DNA of 64,000 bases, from NCBI RefSeq assembly GCF_900111255.1, contig NZ_FOGP01000001.1, forward strand, positions 160,894 through 224,893. The letters are read 5' to 3'. The stretch comes from Parafannyhessea umbonata. GTDB taxonomy: Bacteria > Actinomycetota > Coriobacteriia > Coriobacteriales > Atopobiaceae. The translations under genes and the position numbers were made by a program. This document shows, piece after piece, positions 35,989 through 42,915 of this stretch. The first letter of the stretch is position 1; every line of letters begins with the position of its first letter. The notes below the pieces were generated by a model. It saw only the letters and a list, made by a program, of their open reading frames with translations. It was not told the DNA's origin and did not search any database.

Positions 35989-38900
35989 ATGTCCTTGGAT
36001 GCCCACTCTATAGAGCGGCTCGTCGCCAGATCCGTCGAAGACGCGCCTGGTGGCTTCATGGTCTGCCTTGCCTCAAAGGAGGCGGAGGACCTCATCCTGT
36101 ATGCCAGCGACAGCTTGGTCGCGCTTTTCGACTGCGACGACCAAGATGACTTCATGCGGTTCTCGACGGGAAGGATCAGCGGCCTTGGTGACCCCTACGA
36201 GGTCAATCGCATGTTCTCGGGGGTGGGGGAGCAGGTCGCCGAGGGACACCGCCATTTTGCCGTTACGACGCACATCATCACCAAGACGGGAAGACGCGTG
36301 GCGGTCGGGCTCTCGGGCCTCACTGTCCAGGACTCGGAGCTCGGCCTGGTGGCGATCGTCACCTTCGACACCGACGTCGTTGCCTTCCTCCCCCAAGACG
36401 ACGACCCCCTCACGGGGCTTTCCGGCATGAGGAGCTTCCTGTCTCGCGCGAAGAGGTCGATGGACGAGGCGAGTCGCTCGGCGCGCGAGTCCGGCGGATG
36501 CTACGTGTTTTTCGACATCCACAACTTCAAGCTCGTCAATGCGGCCCTCGGTGTCGCGAGCGGAGACGAGCTCCTGGTCAAGTTGGCCGAGCTCCTGCGC
36601 GAGACGTTCCCCAGTGACTTCGTCGCGCGCTTTGCCGATGACCACTTTGCCGTCCTCACGTTTTGCGAAGACGTCGAGAAGCGCGTGGCGCACGTGCACG
36701 ATGCGGTGACGCTCCTGCATCCCAGCGTCGACATCGAGCTCAAGGCAGGCATCTATCCACGCGACCTGACTGTCGACCCCAGCGTTTCCTGTGACAGGGC
36801 GAAGCTCGCCTGCGACAGCATCGCCCATGCCGTCGACGTGTACCAGCGTTGGTACGACCCCTCCATGAGCGCGGTGTTCCTTGCGGGGGCGTTTGCGGCC
36901 AACAGCCTGGACGAGGCCCTGGCCGCCGGCGACATAAAGGTGTACTACCAACCGGTCATCCGGTCCATCACCGGAAACCTTTGCGGCCTCGAGGCTCTGG
37001 TTCGCTGGGACGACCCCGACCACGAGCTGCTCTCGCCCGCGTCGTTCATACCGGCCCTCGAGACGAGCAAGCAGATTCACAAGCTCGACTGCTTCGTCGT
37101 GCGCGAGATCTGCCGCAACTATCGCAGGGTCGTCGACTCGGGCGCCGCGACCGTTCCCGTGTCGTTCAACCTCTCGAGGCTCGATTTCATCCTCTGCGAT
37201 GTGTTTCAAGAGGTGGAAGACGCCGTCATGAGATACGACGTCCCGCGCGACATGATTCGCGTCGAGATCACCGAGAGCATGCTCGCGACCGACGCCGAGC
37301 GCGTACGGGGCCAGATGGAGCGCTTCCGCGCGGCGGGCTATCAGGTCTGGATGGACGACTTCGGCAGCGGCTACTCGTCGCTCAACCTTATGAAGGACAA
37401 TGACTTCGATGCCATGAAGATCGACATGGAGTTCCTCTCGAACTTCAACGACAAGTCGAGGGGCATCATCGAGTCGGTGGTGGCCATGGCCAAGAGACTT
37501 GGCGTGCAGACGCTCGCGGAGGGCGTGGAGACCCAAGAGGAGTTCTGCTTCCTCCGAGACATCGGCTGCGAGAAGGTCCAGGGCTACCTCTTTGGCAAGC
37601 CTATGCCCTACGAGCGGTGCATGGCGCGCTGCGAGGAGCTAGGGCTCGAGGTCGAGTCGCGCTCCTGGAGGCACTACTATGACGCGATTGGCCAGGTGGA
37701 CTTCATGACCGACCAGCCGCTGAGCCTGCTCGAGTACGATGGGGAGTCGTTCAGGGTACTTTTCGGCAACGAGGGGTTCTACGCCCTGGCGCTCCGTGGC
37801 CGCTCGAAGAGCGCGCACAAGGTCGAGAGCATCTTGAACATGCCCGACAACCCGGTCTACCGAAGGTTCAGGGAGGCCGTCGAGCGGCAGGCACGTACGG
37901 GGCGCACTGAGTTCATCACCTTCATCGACAGGGGCAGGTACTTCTCGGCGACGTTCTCGCTCGTCGCGGACAACAAGGAACTGCGCGCCTTCGTCAACTC
38001 GTGGCGCGACGTTTCGGACAGCGAGGAGGCCCGCGTACGCGGTGACCTGGACGAGACGCTCAGGAACCTCTATCTGCTGTACGACTCCGTGCTTTTGGTT
38101 GATCGTCAGGACGACACTGTGACGTCGCTGCTCTCGGGAATGAGCGCGGCAGAGTCCGGAGACAGGACCGTGTCGGGGATCGACGCCGTGAGGACGCGCT
38201 ACGCGCTCGAGAAGGTCTTTCCCGAGGACCGTTCGCGCTATCTCTCGTTTACCGACCCCGAGACCATGCAGGAGCGCTGCCAGGAGGCCGTGGACGGAAA
38301 GGTCATGGCCTACTTCCGCACGCGTGGCCGCTACGGAAGCTACGCCTGGAAGTCGTACACGATTCTTGCCCTGCACGAGCTTGGGCCGGAGGGGAGTCGG
38401 TTCATGCTGTGCATCGAGGATGCGACCATCAACAACAAGGAAGCGCTGTCGGTGCTGCTCAACGGCTACGGCCTGAGAGAAGGAAGCCTGGTGTCCGACG
38501 ACCCTTCGGTGCTGACTCCCGAGCTCCTTTGGAACAACCTGCTGCTCAACTCTCGCGTGAACTACTTCTGGAAGGACCGCAAGCGTCGCTTCCTTGGGGC
38601 GAGCAGGGCCTTTTTGGACTACTACGGATTCCTGTCCGTCGACGAGATCCTGGGCAAGACTGACGAGGACATGGGCTGGCACGTGGACAACGACCCCTAC
38701 CGCTCGGACGAGCTTGCGGTTCTGAACGAGGGGAAGCACATCTTCTTTGCGCCGGGAAAGTGCATCATCCGAGGCGTTGTGCACAACATCCGTGCGAGCA
38801 AGGCACCCATCTACAAGAACGGGAAGATTGTCGGCCTGCTGGGCTACTTCGTGGACCTCGACACATCAGGATTCGAGATCGGCGGGAACGACGAGGCCAC

Positions 38901-39369
38901 CATCACCGACCGCGTGACGGGCGTGACGAACGCCCGCGGCCTGTGGGAGGCGGCCATCGACTACACCGAGGACTACTATCTCCATGCGACGCGCTTTGCG
39001 GTGATTGCGCTGGTCGTGCCCGAGTACCTTCGCGAGCTGGACGAGTATGGGCGCGTGGTGTCCGATGCGCTTCTGGCCACCATTGCAAGAAGAATCGTGG
39101 GACGAGTCGGGGTGAGCGGGACGGTCGCGCGACTGTCCAACGCGGAGTTCGTCGTGATCGTCCGCTACGGACGCGCCCGAGAGGTCGACGTCCTGGCGCG
39201 GGCGCTGTGCAAGGACATCTCGGAGATCCATGAGGCGCAGGGACACGACTGCACCGTGACGGCGCGCTATGGCGTGGCGCTCGAGGACGAGGCGGCGACC
39301 GTTAACGAGCTGGTTGACGTGGCGCTGGCCGCTGCTCGCGAGAAGGTCGGCAGGGGGAGCTCGGAGTAG
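35989..39369 (+). CDS. GGDEF-EAL-PAS-GGDEF signalling protein, likely c-di-GMP phosphodiesterase
   Basis: A 1126-residue soluble protein with no clear membrane segment. The order is a PAS-like N-terminus (to 120), a GGDEF domain (about 135-270) whose active motif is ADDHF near 215, an EAL domain (about 300-545), PAS-like regions (about 560-960), and a second GGDEF domain (about 985-1120) whose motif is SNAEF near 1050. Both GGDEF sites are dead. The EAL domain keeps GLEALVRW, SFNLSR, VEITES, DDFGSGYSSL, LAEGVET and VQGYLFGKP, so it should hydrolyse c-di-GMP. The start at 35989 has CGGAGCGG before it; TTG 35941 is less likely. Confidence 0.9.
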   Translation: MSLDAHSIERLVARSVEDAPGGFMVCLASKEAEDLILYASDSLVALFDCDDQDDFMRFSTGRISGLGDPYEVNRMFSGVGEQVAEGHRHFAVTTHIITKTGRRVAVGLSGLTVQDSELGLVAIVTFDTDVVAFLPQDDDPLTGLSGMRSFLSRAKRSMDEASRSARESGGCYVFFDIHNFKLVNAALGVASGDELLVKLAELLRETFPSDFVARFADDHFAVLTFCEDVEKRVAHVHDAVTLLHPSVDIELKAGIYPRDLTVDPSVSCDRAKLACDSIAHAVDVYQRWYDPSMSAVFLAGAFAANSLDEALAAGDIKVYYQPVIRSITGNLCGLEALVRWDDPDHELLSPASFIPALETSKQIHKLDCFVVREICRNYRRVVDSGAATVPVSFNLSRLDFILCDVFQEVEDAVMRYDVPRDMIRVEITESMLATDAERVRGQMERFRAAGYQVWMDDFGSGYSSLNLMKDNDFDAMKIDMEFLSNFNDKSRGIIESVVAMAKRLGVQTLAEGVETQEEFCFLRDIGCEKVQGYLFGKPMPYERCMARCEELGLEVESRSWRHYYDAIGQVDFMTDQPLSLLEYDGESFRVLFGNEGFYALALRGRSKSAHKVESILNMPDNPVYRRFREAVERQARTGRTEFITFIDRGRYFSATFSLVADNKELRAFVNSWRDVSDSEEARVRGDLDETLRNLYLLYDSVLLVDRQDDTVTSLLSGMSAAESGDRTVSGIDAVRTRYALEKVFPEDRSRYLSFTDPETMQERCQEAVDGKVMAYFRTRGRYGSYAWKSYTILALHELGPEGSRFMLCIEDATINNKEALSVLLNGYGLREGSLVSDDPSVLTPELLWNNLLLNSRVNYFWKDRKRRFLGASRAFLDYYGFLSVDEILGKTDEDMGWHVDNDPYRSDELAVLNEGKHIFFAPGKCIIRGVVHNIRASKAPIYKNGKIVGLLGYFVDLDTSGFEIGGNDEATITDRVTGVTNARGLWEAAIDYTEDYYLHATRFAVIALVVPEYLRELDEYGRVVSDALLATIARRIVGRVGVSGTVARLSNAEFVVIVRYGRAREVDVLARALCKDISEIHEAQGHDCTVTARYGVALEDEAATVNELVDVALAAAREKVGRGSSE

Positions 39370-39410
39370 GGCGCCCCGCACTTCTCATCACACAAATATA
39401 CGTTAGGTTG

Positions 39411-39437
39411 GCGGACGCCTTGGAGCGTCCGCTTTTT
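39411..39437 (+). terminator. Intrinsic terminator of the GGDEF-EAL gene
   Basis: An 8-bp stem GCGGACGC/GCGTCCGC with a 6-base loop, then TTTTT. Confidence 0.92.
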
Positions 39438-39630
39438 CGTGCGTGGCGTCCCTCTGCCGTCGCAGCGCCTAGGGGAGAAATGCTACCCACCGTCCGCAGA
39501 TAAATGTGCGCCGTTTGTGAGTTTGCGCGGACTTCATCGTCATCGGAGCGATTCATTGCTTTAATTTGTCTCCCGAGGGTATAACAAAAACATACCAAGT
39601 CATACCTTAAACGTAGTAGTGGGGGACCTT

Positions 39631-39831
39631 GTGAAAGAGAAGATGACCCCAATAGTTGCCAAAGTCATGCCTGGCGAGAAAGACAGGTTCTTCGAGGCAA
39701 CGGAACAAATCGGCACCACACCCTCGAACGCCATACGTATGTTCATCGCGGCCTTCAACCGCGCCGGTACCTTTCCTTTCGAGATATCGGCGCCTGACCC
39801 GGGGGAACTGGTGAATAGGGATGCAGTCTAA
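39631..39831 (+). CDS. RelB/DinJ-like antitoxin, apparently orphan
   Basis: A 66-residue protein with the ribbon-helix-helix form of RelB/DinJ antitoxins: a short strand (TPIVAKVMPGEKDRF), then ATEQIGTTPSNAIRMFIAAFNRAGTFPFEI, which is the family core. GTG 39631 is preferred since GGGGG lies just before it; GTG 39619 and ATG 39643 are alternatives. The C-terminal toxin-binding part is very short (SAPDPGELVNRDAV). No RelE/YafQ-like toxin gene follows before engB, which is on the other strand. The upstream region is AT-rich and may carry its operator. It could be a solitary regulator or a relic. Confidence 0.7.
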   Translation: MKEKMTPIVAKVMPGEKDRFFEATEQIGTTPSNAIRMFIAAFNRAGTFPFEISAPDPGELVNRDAV

Positions 39832-39947
39832 ATTGCGCTGGCGGGTGTTGGAGTGGGCCCTGTGGCTGGCACGGCGGATGCCGTGCCACGCTACGTCGCG
39901 CCTGCGGAGCATGTCCATCAGCACGTGCATGCATCACATGTGGTACT

Positions 39948-39986
39948 AGATGGGGCCCGGCCGCCTGCTGCGGTCGAGCCCCATCT
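39948..39986 (+). terminator. Inverted repeat after the RelB-like gene
   Basis: AGATGGGGC (39948-39956) pairs with GCCCCATCT (39978-39986), with a second CCG/CGG pairing inside. No T run follows, so it is at best a weak terminator. Confidence 0.4.
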
Positions 39987-40010
39987 GCATAGGGGATGGC
40001 TTTGTCCTCA

Positions 40011-40038
40011 AAGAAGGGACCCCGCATGGCGAGGTCCC
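40011..40038 (-). terminator. Terminator of engB
   Basis: On the minus strand GGGACC/GGTCCC is followed by TTCTTT. The stem is short. Confidence 0.55.
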
Positions 40039-40067
40039 GGGATGTCTTCCTTGTGGCGAAGCGTGTC

Positions 40068-40655
40068 CTAGAGGCAAGCATCCTCGATTAGGCTGCGCAG
40101 CTCTGCGATGCCTTGTCCGGTTTCGGACGAGGTGACGAGCATCTGCTGGGGGTCGAGCCCAAACTGTCTGGCGAGTGATGCCCTCTGCTGGTTCTGCTTG
40201 CTGCGGCTGAGCTTGTCGGCCTTGGTGAGCGCGACCACGAAGGGAAGCTCGCTCTCGACTAGAAAGCCGAGCATGTCACGGTCGAGCTGCTGCGCGTCGT
40301 GGCGGATGTCCACGAGCGAGACGACCAGGTTGAAGCTCCTCTTGCTGTCGAAGTAGCCGCCGATGAGGTCGGCCCAGCGCTGCTTCTCGGCGCGGGAGAC
40401 CTTCGCGAAGCCATAGCCGGGAAGGTCGACGAAGCGGACGCCGTCCACGTCGAAGAAGTTGATGTTGGCTGTCTTTCCGGGCTGGCTTGATACCTTTGCC
40501 AGGGACTTGCGGCCGATGAGCTTGTTGAGAAGCGAAGACTTTCCCACGTTAGAGCGACCCACGAACGAGACCTCAGGCGTGGTGGGCTCCGGGAGCTGCT
40601 CGATGGTTCCATAGGAAGATTCGAAGCGAGCGGTCTCGTATTTGAGCTTGGCCAT
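40068..40655 (-). CDS. engB: Ribosome biogenesis GTPase EngB/YsxC
   Basis: A 195-residue essential GTPase for 50S ribosome assembly. G1 is GRSNVGKSSLL near 30-40, G3 DLPGYGFAKVS near 75-85, G4 TKADK near 143, and the SSETGQG (G5) near 176. The ATG at 40655 follows AGGAGG five bases away. The reading frame stays open far upstream (to 42170), but that part is a mirror of proA and is not coding. Confidence 0.96.
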   Translation of the reverse strand: MAKLKYETARFESSYGTIEQLPEPTTPEVSFVGRSNVGKSSLLNKLIGRKSLAKVSSQPGKTANINFFDVDGVRFVDLPGYGFAKVSRAEKQRWADLIGGYFDSKRSFNLVVSLVDIRHDAQQLDRDMLGFLVESELPFVVALTKADKLSRSKQNQQRASLARQFGLDPQQMLVTSSETGQGIAELRSLIEDACL

Positions 40656-40775
40656 CGGACCTCCTGGCAGTGAGGGGGACATTACAATTCCCGATTGTAC
40701 CTGAGGCCAACGTCGGCGCATTTGCCGCAAACGGGGTACACTCCATTTCAGCAAACGACGACGAGGGGGACGAAC

Positions 40776-42086
40776 ATGGACATCCGCCAGCAGATCCATC
40801 AGATGAAGCTCGACGCACCCCTGATGGCCGCGAGTGACATCGAGGTGCGCAACGCCGCCCTCGGCCTCATTGCCCGCGCACTTGAGGAGGGACAGGACGA
40901 GATCTTTGCGGCCAACCGCAAGGACATGGAAACCGCCGTCGCCTCGGGCGTCCCCGCGACCGTTCAGAAGCGCCTCCGCTACGACGAGGGCAAGCTCCGC
41001 GACGGAATCGAGGGACTGAGGCAGCTGGCAGGTCTCGACGATCCCGTGGGGAAGGTCCTTCTGGAGCGCGAGCTGGACGAGGGTCTGCTGATGAAGCGCG
41101 TGACCTGCCCAATTGGCGTCATCGGCGTCATCTTCGAGGCAAGGCCCGACGCGCTGGTCCAGATTTCCTCCCTGTGCATCAAGAGCGGCAACTGCGCCGT
41201 CCTGAAGGGTGGAAAGGAGACCGCGAACACCAACCGCGTGCTCTTCGGCATCATCCACGATGCGGCGACGAGGGCGGGTCTGCCCGAGGGCGCGCTCCTC
41301 CAGGCGGAGCTGCACAGCGAGATTGACGAGCTCCTCGAGTGCGATGAGGACGTCGACCTCCTCATTCCCCGCGGATCCAACAAGTTCGTGCGCTACATCA
41401 TGGACCATACGCGCATTCCCGTCATGGGCCACTCCTCCGGTGTCTGCCACGTTTTCGTGGACCGCGATGCTGACCAGGACATGGCCCTGCGCGTCCTGGT
41501 GGATGCCAAGACGCAGTATCCCGCCGTGTGCAATGCGGCCGAGACCCTGCTGGTCGACCGTGCCATAGCGGCCGAGTTCCTGCCCAAAGCCTCGCGTGCG
41601 CTGGCCGAGAAGGGCGCGCGCCTCCGCGGCACCCAGGAGGCCGTCGACCTGTGCCGTCCCGCCTGGGAAGCGGGGGAGGCCCCCGAGGTCGAGCTCATGG
41701 GCGACGACGAGTTCAGCACCGAGTACGGAGACTACGTCATGAGCTGCAAGGTCGTCGAGGACGTGTGTGAGGCGGTGGACCACATCAATCGTTACGGTTC
41801 GCACCACACCGATGCGATCGTCACCGCGAGCGATGCGGCGGCGGATTACTTCATGCAGATGGTCGACTCGGCGGGCGTCTACCGCAATTGCTCGACGCGC
41901 TTTGCCGACGGGTTCCGCTATGGCTTCGGTGCCGAGGTCGGCATCAGCACGGGCAAGCTCCACGCACGTGGCCCCGTCGGACTTGAGGGTCTTGTGACCT
42001 ACAAGTACCGCATCGTCGGCCACGGAGACATCGTTGCCGACTTTGCAGAGGGCAGAAGGCAGTTCCACTATCGCGACCTGCGATAG
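40776..42086 (+). CDS. proA: Gamma-glutamyl phosphate reductase
   Basis: A 436-residue proline-synthesis enzyme that reduces glutamyl phosphate to the semialdehyde using NADPH. Aldehyde-dehydrogenase motifs are visible: GVIGVIFEARPDALVQ near 115-130, KGGKE near 150, and the catalytic Cys in TQYPAVCNAAETLLV near 253. GAGGGGGA stands before ATG 40776; the in-frame extension upstream to 40695 is not supported. The kinase gene proB, often adjacent, is not here. Confidence 0.96.
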   Translation: MDIRQQIHQMKLDAPLMAASDIEVRNAALGLIARALEEGQDEIFAANRKDMETAVASGVPATVQKRLRYDEGKLRDGIEGLRQLAGLDDPVGKVLLERELDEGLLMKRVTCPIGVIGVIFEARPDALVQISSLCIKSGNCAVLKGGKETANTNRVLFGIIHDAATRAGLPEGALLQAELHSEIDELLECDEDVDLLIPRGSNKFVRYIMDHTRIPVMGHSSGVCHVFVDRDADQDMALRVLVDAKTQYPAVCNAAETLLVDRAIAAEFLPKASRALAEKGARLRGTQEAVDLCRPAWEAGEAPEVELMGDDEFSTEYGDYVMSCKVVEDVCEAVDHINRYGSHHTDAIVTASDAAADYFMQMVDSAGVYRNCSTRFADGFRYGFGAEVGISTGKLHARGPVGLEGLVTYKYRIVGHGDIVADFAEGRRQFHYRDLR

Positions 42087-42111
42087 ATATACCCTGCGAC
42101 GTGGCTTGCGC

Positions 42112-42390
42112 CTATGACTCGCAGCCCTCGTTAGCGCGCATCTCGTTGCGCACGAAGTCCTGGAGGGCACGCTCGGCTGCGGCGACCTTGGAGGGGTCGC
42201 CGCAGCGCTTGGCTGCCCTGAAGGCGTTCACGGCCTTCATGAAGTCCAACTCCCCGCTCTCGTCGTCAGCTGCGGGAGCGGCGTCCGTCTGGGAGCCCGC
42301 GTCCTTCTCGGCGTCGAATGCCGTTGCATAGCCCTGCTTGCGAAGATCGTCCTTGAGCTGGTTGATGAGCCGCTCGTCGCTTTGATCCAT
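42112..42390 (-). CDS. Small charged protein of unknown function
   Basis: A 92-residue soluble protein that I do not recognise. It starts at ATG 42390 after AGGAGG. The N-terminus (DERLINQLKDDLRKQGYATAF) and C-terminus (DPSKVAAAERALQDFVRNEM) are amphipathic helices, and an acidic Ala/Asp/Glu stretch lies between. No Cys motif or membrane segment is present. It converges with proA, 25 bases away. The ribosome site and codon use argue that it is real. Confidence 0.6.
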   Translation of the reverse strand: MDQSDERLINQLKDDLRKQGYATAFDAEKDAGSQTDAAPAADDESGELDFMKAVNAFRAAKRCGDPSKVAAAERALQDFVRNEMRANEGCES

Positions 42391-42576
42391 GGTGGACCTC
42401 CTCGTGCCTCGTGCGTTCTGTCGCAACCAATGCTAGTGGATTGCGGCGGCGGAGTGGGCGCGTGCCTCCCGCGGGGCTCACTTTGGGGCGCCATTATCAA
42501 GGAAGTGTGGAGCGCAGGTGGCTTGTTCTTGAGGTTGCGCCCAGCTGACCTACGGTTGGGTAAAACTGTGGCAATG

Positions 42577-42595
42577 GGGCGGCGTCCGGCCGCCC
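42577..42595 (+). repeat. Hairpin before the small membrane protein
   Basis: GGGCGGC (42577-42583) pairs with GCCGCCC (42589-42595), followed by TCGTCTT. It lies 24 bases before the next start codon and may be a leader hairpin. Confidence 0.35.
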
Positions 42596-42619
42596 TCGTC
42601 TTACGTTGAGGTGGGGAAC

Positions 42620-42826
42620 ATGGTCACGATTCTGACCGCTCTCATTCTTGTCGGCATCGCCTGGCTCTGCATCAAGCTCGTGGGCTTCGGCCTGCGCCTG
42701 GTGGGATTCCTTCTTGCCGCCCTCTGCGTCCCGGTGCTCCTCGTCTTCGGCTTTGTTGCCTGGCCCCTCACCGTGCTGCTCATTGGTGGATTTCTTGTCT
42801 ACAAGGGTGCCCAGCGCGCGCTGTAG
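42620..42826 (+). CDS. Small membrane protein of unknown function
   Basis: A 68-residue protein with two hydrophobic segments (about 3-22 and 26-58, the second possibly a re-entrant pair) and the short tail VYKGAQRAL. It has no polar functional residues that I can point to. ATG 42620 has GAGGTGG at good distance; GTG 42611 would overlap the ribosome site. It stands alone before a terminator. I cannot assign a role; a small envelope or stress protein is possible. Confidence 0.55.
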   Translation: MVTILTALILVGIAWLCIKLVGFGLRLVGFLLAALCVPVLLVFGFVAWPLTVLLIGGFLVYKGAQRAL

Positions 42827-42879
42827 GGTTTCTGGTGAGCCCAGCCAGGGTGCTCCCGGCGGGTTGCATATGGCTAAAG

Positions 42880-42912
42880 AAGAGGGTTCGCTCCGTGTGA
42901 GCGAACCCTCTT
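42880..42912. terminator. Bidirectional terminator before the helicase end
   Basis: A perfect 14-bp stem (42880-42893 with 42899-42912) with a 5-base loop between converging genes. Confidence 0.85.
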
Positions 42913-42915
42913 GCT

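Noticed and set aside
39832-40067. A toxin gene partner for the RelB-like antitoxin
   Set aside because: Reading frames here are short, lack a ribosome site and show no RelE-type residues; the region is mostly hairpins.
40656-42170. A 700-codon minus-strand frame that would extend engB upstream
   Set aside because: The upstream part is the mirror of proA. A perfect AGGAGG ribosome site marks the engB start at 40655 and gives the normal family length.
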